Shown: in pieces, positions 8,626-16,608 of the stretch
How positions within the stretch are numbered: the stretch's first letter is position 1
Layout: every line of letters begins with the position of its first letter
Notes under the pieces: model-generated
Database searches by the model: none
What the model was told of the DNA's origin: nothing
The model's input: only the letters and a program-made list of their open reading frames with translations
Source of the DNA: an uncultured Ruminococcus sp.
GTDB taxonomy: Bacteria; Bacillota; Clostridia; Oscillospirales; Ruminococcaceae
Reading direction: 5' to 3'
NCBI GenBank assembly: GCA_949283135.1
Contig: CASDRM010000031.1
Coordinates: forward strand, 1 to 40,953
DNA length: 40,953 nt
Translations under genes and position numbers: made by a program

Positions 8626-8732
8626 TATGCGTTAAGGGTATACGGGTATGTATACAAGTAATATTATATAGCCGGAACAACAGACGTTTGTCTTCCCACC
8701 GGCGTAAAAGTTGTTATTTGAGGTGATAGCGT

Positions 8733-9488
8733 TTGCAGAAGATACTCGGGTACATGCGAAAAGCGATACAGGAGTTTGATCTTATTCAGGACGGCGATAG
8801 AATAGCGGTAGGAGTGTCCGGCGGAAAGGATAGCCTGGCGCTTTTGCTCGGACTGATAGGTCTGAGAAAATTTATTGGAATAGACTATGGGCTTACAGCT
8901 GTAACCTTGGATCCCATGTTTGGAGGAGTCGAGGGTGACTATTCTGCGGTGGCAAGGCTTTGCGAGGAGAACGGCATAGAGTACATACTTGAGAGAACGA
9001 GAATCGGAGAGATAGTATTTGACATCCGCAAAGAGGAGCATCCGTGCTCGCTCTGTGCAAGGATGAGAAGAGGAGCGCTGCATGACGCCGCCAAGAAAGC
9101 AGGCTGCAATAAGGTTGCTCTCGGTCATCATTACAACGACGCAGTTGAGACATTCATGATGAATCTTTTTATAGAGGGAAGAATCGGCTGCTTCTCACCT
9201 AAGAGCTATCTTTCGCGAAAGGATCTCTGGCTGATAAGACCGCTTGTATTTGCCCCTGAAAGTGCTATAAAAAGTGCAATAAGGAGAAATAATATAGAGG
9301 TAGTGAAGTCTGTTTGTCCCGCCGACGGTGTCACGAAGAGAGAGGAAATGAAGGAATTTCTCAGGCAGCGCGAGTATGAGGACAAGGGCTTTACCGATCG
9401 GCTGTTCGGCGCCATGAGGCGTGCAGGTATAAACGGTTGGGGCTACAGGAATGCGAATGCTTCCGATATTGAAAGCGATGAAGGGTGA
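8733..9488 (+). CDS. TtcA-family tRNA thiolation ATPase (adenine nucleotide alpha hydrolase)
   Basis: A 251-residue PP-loop protein: SGGKDS (29-34) binds ATP, and Cys105, Cys108 (CSLC) and Cys195 (VCPADG) match the three cysteines that hold the [4Fe-4S] cluster in TtcA-type enzymes. TtcA makes 2-thiocytidine at position 32 of some tRNAs; related proteins in Firmicutes are often annotated only as TtcA-like, so the exact tRNA target is not certain. The start is a TTG at 8733, supported by GAGGTGA at 8720-8726; the first in-frame ATG at 8754 lacks a ribosome site and would lose conserved N-terminal sequence. The YmdB-type gene follows after 12 bases, suggesting one transcript concerned with RNA handling. 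Confidence 0.82.
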   Translation: MQKILGYMRKAIQEFDLIQDGDRIAVGVSGGKDSLALLLGLIGLRKFIGIDYGLTAVTLDPMFGGVEGDYSAVARLCEENGIEYILERTRIGEIVFDIRKEEHPCSLCARMRRGALHDAAKKAGCNKVALGHHYNDAVETFMMNLFIEGRIGCFSPKSYLSRKDLWLIRPLVFAPESAIKSAIRRNNIEVVKSVCPADGVTKREEMKEFLRQREYEDKGFTDRLFGAMRRAGINGWGYRNANASDIESDEG

Positions 9489-9500
9489 GGCGGTAAAAGT

Positions 9501-10268
9501 ATGAGGCTGCTGTTTGTCGGGGATGTGGTTTCAGCGGCAGGATGCGATTTTCTTGCCGAGAGAATATTCTCGATAAAGAAGAAATGCTCGGCAGACATCG
9601 TTGTGGTAAATGGAGAGAACTCGGCAGTGGGAAACGGAATTACACGCCAGTCCTGCAACAGCCTGACGATGCTTGGCGCGGATGTTATAACCACGGGCAA
9701 TCACGCTTTTAAGAGGCGGGAATGCGTGGAGATGTTTGATTCTGTCCCTCACCTTATTCGCCCTGCGAACTATCCTGAGGGAGTTCCCGGAAAAGGAATG
9801 TATGTGATAGACAAGGGCAGGTATCGTGTTGCGGTGGTAAACCTTATGGGCGTGGTCTACATGAATCCTTTGAAGAACCCGTTTTTTGAGATGGATGATA
9901 TCCTTTCCAGACTTGATACCCCTAATATTTTCGTTGACTTTCACGCTGAGGCGACTGCGGAGAAAAAGGCGATGGGCTATTACCTTGCGGGAAAGGTAAC
10001 CGCGGTTTTGGGCACTCACACTCATGTTCAAACCGCCGACGAGCAGATAATAGGCGGACACACTGCGTATATAACCGATGTGGGTATGAGCGGTCCTGAG
10101 GAATCGGTGCTCGGGGTAAAGAAAGAGCTGGCTATTGAAAAGCAGAGGCTTTGCTATCCTGTGCGGTTTGTCGAGGCAGATACCCCATGCTTTATAAACG
10201 CGGTGGTTGTTGAGTTTGATGAGAAGAACGGCAGGGCGGTTTCCATTGAAAGGATAACCGAGAGATAA
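9501..10268 (+). CDS. ymdB: YmdB-family metallophosphoesterase (TIGR00282)
   Basis: A 255-residue metallophosphoesterase of normal family length. Metal ligands are visible in GDVV (Asp8), NGEN (37-40), GNH (66-68), the DFHAEAT block and GTHTHVQTADE. Bacillus YmdB hydrolyses 2',3'-cyclic nucleotides and affects biofilm and sporulation decisions and RNA turnover; the same activity is likely here but not shown. No signal peptide or membrane segment, so cytoplasmic. The ATG at 9501 follows GAGGCGG. It is the last gene of the pair with the TtcA-like gene and its stop codon lies only four bases from the stop of convergent spmB, with no terminator between them. Confidence 0.9.
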   Translation: MRLLFVGDVVSAAGCDFLAERIFSIKKKCSADIVVVNGENSAVGNGITRQSCNSLTMLGADVITTGNHAFKRRECVEMFDSVPHLIRPANYPEGVPGKGMYVIDKGRYRVAVVNLMGVVYMNPLKNPFFEMDDILSRLDTPNIFVDFHAEATAEKKAMGYYLAGKVTAVLGTHTHVQTADEQIIGGHTAYITDVGMSGPEESVLGVKKELAIEKQRLCYPVRFVEADTPCFINAVVVEFDEKNGRAVSIERITER

Positions 10269-10272
10269 TTTA

Positions 10273-10794
10273 TCACCCTCCGAGCAGGAGCCGCACGCTC
10301 AGCGCAGAGAGGATAAACGCGGTAAAGTCTCCGGCGAGGGCAGACGGCAGGGCATGGCGGGTCTTTCCTACCTTAGTTGCCCCGAAATAGACCGCTATTG
10401 TGTAAAAGGTTGTCTCGGTCGAGCCCAGCAGAACGCTTGCAACTCTTCCTATATAGCTGTCAGGACTGTGGCTTTCAAGTATTCCATCCAAAATGGAGAG
10501 TGCTCCGCTCCCGGACACCGGACGCATCAGCGCCAACGGGACGCACTCGCCGGGAAGTCCTATTTTTTCTGTCAGTGGTGAGATAAGCTCTGTAATGGCG
10601 GTCATGGCGCCGCTTGCCTTGAACATTTCCACCGCAAGCATAAGTGCTACCAGCGAAGGCAGAATGTCAAATCCGATAAGAATGTTGTCCTTGGCTCCCT
10701 TAACGAATTCTCCGAAAATATCAACCTTCTTGCATATACAGTATACGAATACTATGAGAACAAACAGCGGTATGACCAAACTTGATAGATTCAT
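10273..10794 (-). CDS. spmB: Spore maturation protein B
   Basis: A 173-residue integral membrane protein with the nucleoside-recognition (Gate) domain typical of SpmB, including the conserved RPVSGSGALS region and the GSTETTFYTIAVYFGA block. SpmA and SpmB are needed for normal core dehydration and heat resistance of spores in Bacillus and Clostridium. The start is set by AAGGAGTGA, which overlaps the spmA stop codon, so translation is coupled to spmA. It ends tail-to-tail against ymdB with a four-base gap. Confidence 0.95.
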   Translation of the reverse strand: MNLSSLVIPLFVLIVFVYCICKKVDIFGEFVKGAKDNILIGFDILPSLVALMLAVEMFKASGAMTAITELISPLTEKIGLPGECVPLALMRPVSGSGALSILDGILESHSPDSYIGRVASVLLGSTETTFYTIAVYFGATKVGKTRHALPSALAGDFTAFILSALSVRLLLGG

Positions 10795-10800
10795 CTTGGG

Positions 10801-11400
10801 TCACTCCTTGTTTTTTCGTCGGGCGCTGTTCTTTGTATCGAATATGTACACGCATAGGATGCTCACAGTCAGGGAAGCGACTGATACAAGAAGTACACAA
10901 GGGAGTATATCAAGTGGGGAATTGCTTCCGTGAGCCAGTCTTAGAGTAGCTACCGTAGTGGGGATTATCTCTATTGATGAGGTATTGAATACCGTCAGAA
11001 GAAGCATGTTTCGGCTCGCAACATTTCCGCAGTTTTCCTCTTTTTCGAGCGCACGCATTGCTTCTATTCCTAATGGAGTCGCTGCATTGCCAAGTCCGAA
11101 GATGTTTGCAGCTATGTTCATGGCAATTGCCTTGAAGGCGTTGGAGCTGCTGTCCAGCCCCCTGAACACGATTTTCAGAAAAGGCTTAATCAGCATGGTG
11201 ATTTTATCTGTGAGCCCGGATGCCTGCGCCAACCGCATTACCCCTCCCCAGGTAGCCATACTGCCTAAAATGGTCAGCATGAGGCTGACGGCAGAGCTGC
11301 CGCTGGTTATGACTGCGTTGGATAGCGAGTCAACTCCTCCGGAGAAAAAAGCGTATCCGCAGGAAAGTATTATCAATGCTGATAAAATGTAGTTAATCAT
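10801..11400 (-). CDS. spmA: Spore maturation protein A
   Basis: A 199-residue membrane protein of the SpmA family (nucleoside recognition/Gate domain); the NIFGLGNAATPLGIEAM and FNTSSIEIIPTT blocks are characteristic. It acts with SpmB in spore core maturation. The ATG at 11400 is preferred because GGTGG lies five bases upstream; an in-frame GTG at 11409 would overlap that site. spmA is first in the two-gene minus-strand unit, which fits mother-cell expression during sporulation, although I could not identify a sporulation sigma-factor promoter in the AT-rich gap 11401-11565. Confidence 0.94.
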   Translation of the reverse strand: MINYILSALIILSCGYAFFSGGVDSLSNAVITSGSSAVSLMLTILGSMATWGGVMRLAQASGLTDKITMLIKPFLKIVFRGLDSSSNAFKAIAMNIAANIFGLGNAATPLGIEAMRALEKEENCGNVASRNMLLLTVFNTSSIEIIPTTVATLRLAHGSNSPLDILPCVLLVSVASLTVSILCVYIFDTKNSARRKNKE

Positions 11401-11528
11401 GTCAACCACCGGAAAATGTAAAAATTTGAATTTATAATATTTTAATTATTAAAATATTTACCTAAGTTTTAACACTTGAGCACATTAAACTACAAAAGAA
11501 AGGTAATTTTTCAATTATCTATCACTTA

Positions 11529-11594
11529 ATCTACAAAAATGTAGATAAATTTCGCAATAATATTATTGACAGACGGCGAAAAATGTAGTATTAT
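11529..11594 (+). promoter_or_regulatory. AbrB-like gene promoter with repeated AAAAATGTAG sites
   Basis: TTGACA (11566-11571) and TATTAT (11589-11594) are spaced by 17 bases. The 10-mer AAAAATGTAG occurs at 11535-11544 and again at 11579-11588, inside the spacer and abutting the -10. The first copy is part of an inverted repeat ATCTAC-N6-GTAGAT (11529-11546). This arrangement suggests a repressor site, perhaps for the AbrB-like protein itself. Confidence 0.65.
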
Positions 11595-11624
11595 CGTATT
11601 ATATTAGCATGGAGGTAACTAAAC

Positions 11625-11867
11625 ATGAAGTCGACAGGAATCGTAAGGAAAGTAGACGAGTTGGGCAGAATCGTAATTCCCATGGAGCTTCGTAAGTCGT
11701 TAGATATAAAAGAAAGAGATCCGCTTGAAATATTTACCGATAACGGATCGATCGTCTTAAAAAAATATTCTAATACTTGCGTCTTCTGTGGAGAAGGCGA
11801 AGACATCATTGAGTTTGGCAGAAAGCATATTTGTCCCGCATGTCTTGCGAAGATCAAGAATATGTGA
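11625..11867 (+). CDS. AbrB/SpoVT-family transition-state regulator
   Basis: An 80-residue DNA-binding protein. Residues 1-50 are the AbrB swapped-hairpin domain (STGIVRKVDELGRIVIPMELRKSL is the family signature). Residues 52-76 carry two CxxC pairs (CVFC and CPAC) that form a probable small zinc-binding tail, as in many clostridial AbrB-like proteins. AbrB proteins repress post-exponential genes in growing cells and act as tetramers. The gene stands alone with its own promoter, a GGAGG ribosome site and ATG at 11625. The repeats in its promoter suggest autoregulation. No clear terminator follows; the cobalamin riboswitch leader begins about 125 bases downstream. Confidence 0.93.
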   Translation: MKSTGIVRKVDELGRIVIPMELRKSLDIKERDPLEIFTDNGSIVLKKYSNTCVFCGEGEDIIEFGRKHICPACLAKIKNM

Positions 11868-11993
11868 TTTCGGCTTCGCTGACGCGGCGCTGATGTGCGT
11901 TCGGTTCTACTGAACACGTCGTACAAACCTTGCTCCGGCGATGGTACAGCTTATGCCAAGCCTGCCGGATTTATTACAATTTAGTGTTTGCAG

Positions 11994-12154
11994 CTTATTC
12001 AGGTATCACTGTTAATCTGTGATTTAATAGGGAAGCGGATGAGATTTCCGCACGAACCTGTCACCGTGAAGATGCTTGCTTTGCATTATGTCACTGCGAA
12101 AAGCGGGAAGGCGCAAGGCATATGAGTCCAAGTCGGGAGACCTGCCTGAAGTTC
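11994..12154 (+). promoter_or_regulatory. Cobalamin (B12) riboswitch aptamer
   Basis: The diagnostic B12 box AGTCGGGAGACCTGCC is at 12130-12145. TAATAGGGAAGCGG (12025-12038) and the following pyrimidine/purine blocks match the conserved core. TTCAGG (11998-12003) and CCTGAA (12145-12150) pair as the closing P1 stem. It precedes a BtuFCD-type import operon, the usual target. Ends are approximate. I found no strong promoter in 11868-11990; TACAAT at 11975-11980 is a weak -10 candidate. Confidence 0.9.
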
Positions 12155-12210
12155 GCAAAACACTGCCTGAAATTGGAGTGCTTTGCGTGGTCAAGACCCT
12201 CAGGTCAAAA

Positions 12211-12303
12211 GGGGACGAAAACTGTTGCATGGATGTGGCGGATCGCAATTTGCGGTACTGTCTTGTTTGTGTGCGCTCTGTCCCCCTCTGGGGGCAGTTT
12301 TTT
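12211..12303 (+). terminator. Riboswitch expression platform: terminator with competing antiterminator arm
   Basis: CTGTCCCCC (12278-12286) and GGGGGCAG (12290-12297) form a GC-rich hairpin followed by six T. GGGGAC at 12211-12216, between aptamer and terminator, is complementary to GTCCCC at 12280-12285 and could hold the terminator open when cobalamin is absent. The btuF ATG is 32 bases after the T tract. Confidence 0.8.
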
Positions 12304-12334
12304 ATTGACTTTTTAATGGAAAGGAAATACATAT

Positions 12335-13264
12335 ATGATAAAAATAAGAACCACGGCTTTATTTATTCTCTTGGCGTTTACTCTTTCAATGGCTGCATGT
12401 ACGCCGGCAGACGATACATCAGAACCGGTCACGACTACAGTACAAACAGAGACTGACGAACAGGACACTGTCGTTGAGGAACTGAGGTTGGTTTCCACCG
12501 CCGCAGATATTACTGAAATCCTCGATGGTCTGCTTCTTTCCGAAAGCATAGTAGCAGCGGATAGTTATTCATTGGGAATCGGCAATGTTGATCCGGAGGT
12601 CTGCACTCTTGATTATGCTAATCCTGACGTGGAGACGATAATTTCCCTTGAGCCTGACGTGGTATTTGTAAGCGGATCAAGCACCGATGGAACGGTAGAC
12701 CCATACAGCGCGCTTTCGGATGCGGGGGTTAACGTGGTGTACATTCCGACTGCTGAAAGCATCTCGGGAATAATTGATAATATTGAGCATATAGCGGAAA
12801 ACACCGGAGCTGAGGACAAGGCTGAAGAGTTGACCGCATCGATTGACGAGGCAGTTGCCGACGCCAAAGCGAGAGCGGAGAGTCTTGGCGGAGAAAAGGT
12901 GTCGGTGTACTTTGAGATTTCCGCCGCGCCGTGGTTTTACTCATTTGGAAGCAATACCTACCTTGACGAAATAATCTCCATATGCGGCGGCGAGAACATC
13001 TATTCCGAGGAGACGGGCTGGATATCCAATACCGAGGAGTCGATACTTGCCGCGAATCCGCAGGTCATACTTACAAACGTTATGTATGACGGTTACGACT
13101 ACAATGAGATATATTCTCGAGAAGGCTGGGATACCATTGATGCTGTTGTCAATCACAGGGTGTACAGCATTGATGCGAACGCCTCCTCAAGAGGCTCTCA
13201 GAACATAGTCAAGGCGATAGAAGAGATATCATTGGCGATTATTCCCGATGAAAGCGCCCAGTAG
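12335..13264 (+). CDS. btuF: Cobalamin-type ABC transporter substrate-binding lipoprotein
   Basis: A 309-residue lipoprotein: hydrophobic signal and lipobox SMAAC with lipidated Cys22, then a Thr/Glu-rich linker to about residue 48 and a class-III (FecB/BtuF) periplasmic-binding fold. LEPDVVFVSGS and AANPQVILTN are typical of this fold. It would capture cobalamin outside the membrane and deliver it to BtuC. The cobalamin riboswitch directly upstream is the main reason to prefer B12 over haem or siderophore. The ATG follows GGAAAGGAA. Its 3' end overlaps the start of the permease gene by 17 bases. Confidence 0.85.
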   Translation: MIKIRTTALFILLAFTLSMAACTPADDTSEPVTTTVQTETDEQDTVVEELRLVSTAADITEILDGLLLSESIVAADSYSLGIGNVDPEVCTLDYANPDVETIISLEPDVVFVSGSSTDGTVDPYSALSDAGVNVVYIPTAESISGIIDNIEHIAENTGAEDKAEELTASIDEAVADAKARAESLGGEKVSVYFEISAAPWFYSFGSNTYLDEIISICGGENIYSEETGWISNTEESILAANPQVILTNVMYDGYDYNEIYSREGWDTIDAVVNHRVYSIDANASSRGSQNIVKAIEEISLAIIPDESAQ

Positions 13265-14306
13265 CGCTTCGGACAAAAGGGCTGTCTTCGGTATAGCCTT
13301 GCTGCTTCCGATATGCATTGCCGTAATAGTTTTGGGCGTGTCTGTCGGAAGCGTCGCTGTCAGCTTCAGCGATACCGCCGCGGTAATAGCATACAAGCTG
13401 TTCGGGCTGACGCTGCCTGACGGGATAACCGACGCTACCGTCTCAATAGTCTGGGATATAAGGCTGCCGAGGGTACTTCTGGCGTTTTTGGCGGGTGCCG
13501 GTATGTCGGCTGGCGGAGCGGTAACTCAATCGGTTCTGCACAACCCTCTTGCGTCGCCATATACGCTCGGAGTTTCCTCCGGAGCTTCTGTCGGCGCGGC
13601 GATAGTGACGGTTTACGGGATTTCGCTAAGCTTTGCCAACCAGCTGTCGCTGGCGTTGGTGGGAACTGTGTTTGGGATACTTACGGTTGTCATATGTATA
13701 ACTGTGGCGTCGAGAGCGGACAGGAATCTCGGCTCGACAACGCTTGTGCTGTTCGGAATGGTACTGTCCCTGTTTTTGTCCGCGATGTTTACCTTTATTG
13801 CGGGAACGTCGAGGGATAAAATGACCTTGCTTTTGCGCTGGCAGATGGGCTCCTTCGGCTCTAAGGGCTGGGAGTCGACAGGCGTGCTGTTCATAGTGTT
13901 TGCGGTCTGCTTTACTGTCATTTTATTTTTCGGCAAAGAGCTGGACATACTCTCGTTTTCTGACGAGTCAGCCATGAGCATAGGCGTAAATGTCAGAAGA
14001 ACAAAGTGGCTTTTATTGATCCTCACCGCCATACTGACAAGCACGGCGGTATCCTTTGCGGGAGTAATAGGTTTTGTTGATCTTATCGCCCCTCACGCCG
14101 CGCGAAAGCTCTTTTCCCCAAAGCACAAATATCTTCTCACGACTTCTGCACTCATGGGAGGCGGATTTATGGTCATAGCGGATCTCGCTGCAAGAACCCT
14201 GACTTCACCTGCCGAGCTGCCTGTCGGCGCCGTCACCGCCCTTATCGGTGCGCCGTTCTTCGCTTACATTTATTTTTCCGGCAGAGGGGGCAGGCGTCAT
14301 GCTTGA
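13248..14306 (+). CDS. btuC: Cobalamin-type ABC transporter permease (FecCD/BtuC family)
   Basis: A 352-residue polytopic membrane protein of the FecCD family, usual length, with about ten membrane segments. IRLPRVLLAFLAGAGMSAGGAVTQ and the GxIGFVDLIAPHAARKL segment that contacts the ATPase are clear family marks. It forms the channel through which cobalamin passes. The ATG at 13248 overlaps btuF by 17 bases and btuD overlaps its end by eight bases, so the three genes are translated as a coupled unit. Regulation is by the riboswitch at 11994-12303. Confidence 0.9.
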   Translation: MKAPSSASDKRAVFGIALLLPICIAVIVLGVSVGSVAVSFSDTAAVIAYKLFGLTLPDGITDATVSIVWDIRLPRVLLAFLAGAGMSAGGAVTQSVLHNPLASPYTLGVSSGASVGAAIVTVYGISLSFANQLSLALVGTVFGILTVVICITVASRADRNLGSTTLVLFGMVLSLFLSAMFTFIAGTSRDKMTLLLRWQMGSFGSKGWESTGVLFIVFAVCFTVILFFGKELDILSFSDESAMSIGVNVRRTKWLLLILTAILTSTAVSFAGVIGFVDLIAPHAARKLFSPKHKYLLTTSALMGGGFMVIADLAARTLTSPAELPVGAVTALIGAPFFAYIYFSGRGGRRHA

Positions 14307-15054
14307 AATCAATGATCTGAGCTGCGGATATGGCAGTAAGGATGTAGTCAAGGAAATAAGTATGTCTGTGCATGATGGGGAACGGCTTTGTGTCCTTGGT
14401 CCAAACGGTTGCGGCAAAACGACCCTTGTGCGCGCGCTGTCCGGGATAATTCCCTACAAAGGAAGCGCAAGACTGTATGGAAAAGAGATTAGAGAATACT
14501 CCAGACGGGAGCTTTCCGGGCTGGTCGCAATGTTTTCCCAACTTTCCTATGTGCAGTTTGGCTACACAGTATATGACACCGTTGCGATGGGAAGGTATCT
14601 TAAATCAAAAGGTAGGCTGGGTATCACTACGGAGGATAAAAAAGCGGCAGGTGAGTATATAGGCAGGCTTGGCTTAAGCGAAATAAGCGATAAGCCGGTG
14701 ACCGAGCTGTCCGGTGGTCAGCTTCAGAGGGTGCTGTTGGCGAGGGCATTTGCCCAAGAGCCAAAGCTGCTCATTCTCGACGAGCCGCTGAATCACCTCG
14801 ATATCTCCTACCAGATAGCACTTGTCGAGTTAATCAAGGACTGGCTGAGTCAGGACAAAACGAGAACGGTTGTAGGAGTGGTACACGAGTTGAATATCTG
14901 CCCCATGCTGTTTGACAGAGCGGTGCTTATAAGCGAAGGAAGAAAAACAGCGGACGGGAGTGTTGAGGGCGTGCTTAAGGGTGATGAGCTCGCTAAGGTG
15001 TACGGCACAGACGTCAGGACGCATATGAGAAGAAGTTTAATGTTTTGGGAATAA
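14299..15054 (+). CDS. btuD: Cobalamin-type ABC transporter ATPase
   Basis: A 251-residue ABC ATPase: Walker A GPNGCGKTT (34-42), Q-loop Gln81, signature LSGGQ (137-141), Walker B LLILDEP (157-163), H-loop His196. It powers the BtuC channel from the cytoplasmic face. The ATG at 14299 is chosen because GGGGGCAGG lies just upstream and it matches the usual N-terminus (MLEINDLSCGYG); the frame extends upstream only within btuC. It overlaps the btuC stop by eight bases and is followed by a terminator that closes the operon. Confidence 0.92.
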   Translation: MLEINDLSCGYGSKDVVKEISMSVHDGERLCVLGPNGCGKTTLVRALSGIIPYKGSARLYGKEIREYSRRELSGLVAMFSQLSYVQFGYTVYDTVAMGRYLKSKGRLGITTEDKKAAGEYIGRLGLSEISDKPVTELSGGQLQRVLLARAFAQEPKLLILDEPLNHLDISYQIALVELIKDWLSQDKTRTVVGVVHELNICPMLFDRAVLISEGRKTADGSVEGVLKGDELAKVYGTDVRTHMRRSLMFWE

Positions 15055-15062
15055 TGTGTGTT

Positions 15063-15098
15063 AGGGGCTTCTTCGAGGCGAAGCGCCCCTTTTTATTT
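15063..15098 (+). terminator. Terminator of the btuFCD operon
   Basis: AGGGGC (15063-15068) pairs with GCCCCT (15085-15090), with CTTC/GAAG pairing inside, followed by five T and more T-rich sequence. It starts eight bases after the btuD stop. Confidence 0.9.
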
Positions 15099-15430
15099 TG
15101 TCTGCGAGTTTAAGAACCGGGCGCCGCCGGTGAGCGCGCCCCGATTGGCGTGATATGGAAAAATTTACGGGCTTTTGCAAAGCTCATAGAACTGCGCTGT
15201 TTTTAGGCGCTTCCATTACGGCGGGACGCGCTCATGTAACGCAGCACCGTCCTGAGCCGTTTCACAGCTTTCTCATCTGCCGATGTGTGTGATATGTAAA
15301 GCTGGCAAGCTGCAGTTTTTAGTACGGTGCTGCGGTTTTGCCGACCGCGCTGCGGTCGGCGGGCGGCGCCCATAGTCGTTATCCCGCTGTACAGCCTTGT
15401 TGCCTGTCGGCGCTTCTGCCGATCAAGAAG
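15099..15430. other. GC-rich non-coding spacer with hairpins
   Basis: About 330 bases between the btu operon and the convergent AraC gene. It is more GC-rich than the coding DNA around it and contains a perfect 9-bp hairpin GCCGACCGC/GCGGTCGGC (15341-15361). A minus-strand frame of 81 codons crosses it but begins inside the AraC terminator, is basic and low in complexity, and has no ribosome site, so I do not call it. A degraded or intergenic repeat element is possible. Confidence 0.4.
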
Positions 15431-15474
15431 CAAAAAACGGGCTCGCATCCTCCATTAAATGGGATGTGAGCCCG
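15431..15474 (-). terminator. Terminator of the AraC-family gene at 15497
   Basis: On the minus strand, CGGGCTCACATCC and GGATGCGAGCCCG (plus positions 15462-15474 and 15438-15450) pair with one mismatch and are followed by six T (plus A tract 15432-15437). Confidence 0.9.
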
Positions 15475-15496
15475 ACGCAATGTCTTACCGATATTT

Positions 15497-16285
15497 TTAC
15501 TTTTCTTGGCTTGTTTTTTTCTTTTCAGCCTGAGCTTGCTTTCTGTATGCCAACGGCGACATACCGGTCACAGTTTTGAACTGCCTGCAAAAATGTTCTA
15601 CGTTCTGATAGCCGCAAAGATTCGCTATCTTCTGCGAGGTAAAGTTAGTGTTTGTCAGCTGCATTTTTGCGAGGTCAATTCTCTTCTCGACCACATCCTG
15701 CATACAGGAAACTCCAAACTGCTTTTTGTAGATGTTCTGAAGGTATCCAGCACTGACATGGAGCTTACTTGCCATATAGCCCACGGTCCACTGGTAATAG
15801 GGATGAAGCTGAATCTCATACCGCAGGTCAATCAGCGCGCGCTGCGGCTCGGTCATGTTGTTATCGTTTATCGACTCCTTCATCTTTAAAAACATCATTC
15901 TCATTATCATGGATATGGACTGCTGGGAGTAGTGGAATTTATAGTAGTTTTCTATGGACAGAAGCTCAAAAAGCCGTTCCATTTCGTATGGAGAGCGCAG
16001 TAACACCGGCGTTTCCATGGGAATGTTTTCATCAAGGATGAAACTCTCATCGGTGTGAAATCTGACATAGTCGTTTATATATGGTCCGTTGTTCGCCTGA
16101 TAATATGCAAACGAATGCGGCGGATACAAAATAGCGCTGTTAGGCGGTGCTATGACATCTCCTGACGGCAGATGAAACAACGCTGAGGTCTTTACAAACA
16201 AAAGAAGCCAAAAATCACTTTTCCAGCCATAAACAAAATCACTTTCGTGTGTGGCGTTAAGTTGAACCAGTTCTATATCAATCAT
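15497..16285 (-). CDS. AraC-family transcriptional regulator
   Basis: A 262-residue regulator. Residues about 1-140 form a cupin-like sensing domain (PPNSAILYPPHSFAYYQ), and residues about 160-255 carry the two helix-turn-helix motifs of the AraC family: MASKLHVSAGYLQNIYKKQFG and the signature IANLCGYQNVEHFCRQFKTVTGMSPLAYR. Such regulators usually sense a sugar and activate nearby carbohydrate genes. Here the gene is alone on its strand, divergent from the cohesin-like gene at 16609; control of that cluster is possible but unproven. The ATG follows GGAGGTG. Confidence 0.92.
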   Translation of the reverse strand: MIDIELVQLNATHESDFVYGWKSDFWLLLFVKTSALFHLPSGDVIAPPNSAILYPPHSFAYYQANNGPYINDYVRFHTDESFILDENIPMETPVLLRSPYEMERLFELLSIENYYKFHYSQQSISMIMRMMFLKMKESINDNNMTEPQRALIDLRYEIQLHPYYQWTVGYMASKLHVSAGYLQNIYKKQFGVSCMQDVVEKRIDLAKMQLTNTNFTSQKIANLCGYQNVEHFCRQFKTVTGMSPLAYRKQAQAEKKKTSQEK

Positions 16286-16440
16286 TACGAACCCACCTCC
16301 GTAGGCAAAACATTATGATATATCAATACATCTAGTATGGACTATTTTCTCTGAAATGTCAATCCTGAATTTTTATTTTTATTTGTTTTAATCAATATTA
16401 TGGTATGCTCTTTGGATATTTCGACGTGTAAAACCGCCAC

Positions 16441-16480
16441 TTGAAATATGCGTACAAATATGGTACAATATCAGTATAAT
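16441..16480 (+). promoter_or_regulatory. Promoter of the cohesin-like/SPFH cluster
   Basis: TTGAAA (16441-16446) and TACAAT (16464-16469) have a 17-base spacer; a second TATAAT lies at 16475-16480. The leader to 16609 is about 130 bases and holds a two-part hairpin (TCCGGA 16532-16537 with TTCGGA 16568-16573; CTTTCG 16539-16544 with CGAAAG 16557-16562). A GGGAGG at 16485-16490 precedes no convincing gene. The rest of 16286-16440 is AT-rich and empty. Confidence 0.65.
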
Positions 16481-16608
16481 AGTCGGGAGGTAATTTTTAT
16501 ACGCATATCTTATGTTATTCTTCGTGATGTTTCCGGAACTTTCGCACTGCTTATGCCGAAAGGTGGATTCGGATAATGTCAGGATTGAATTTAAAGGAAG
16601 AAGGGATT

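Noticed and set aside
12076-12456. 126-codon plus frame through the cobalamin riboswitch
   Set aside because: It covers the aptamer and the terminator and has no ribosome site; the RNA structure explains the sequence.
15203-15448. 81-codon minus frame in the GC-rich spacer
   Set aside because: Starts within the AraC terminator, has no ribosome site, and its product is a basic low-complexity chain.
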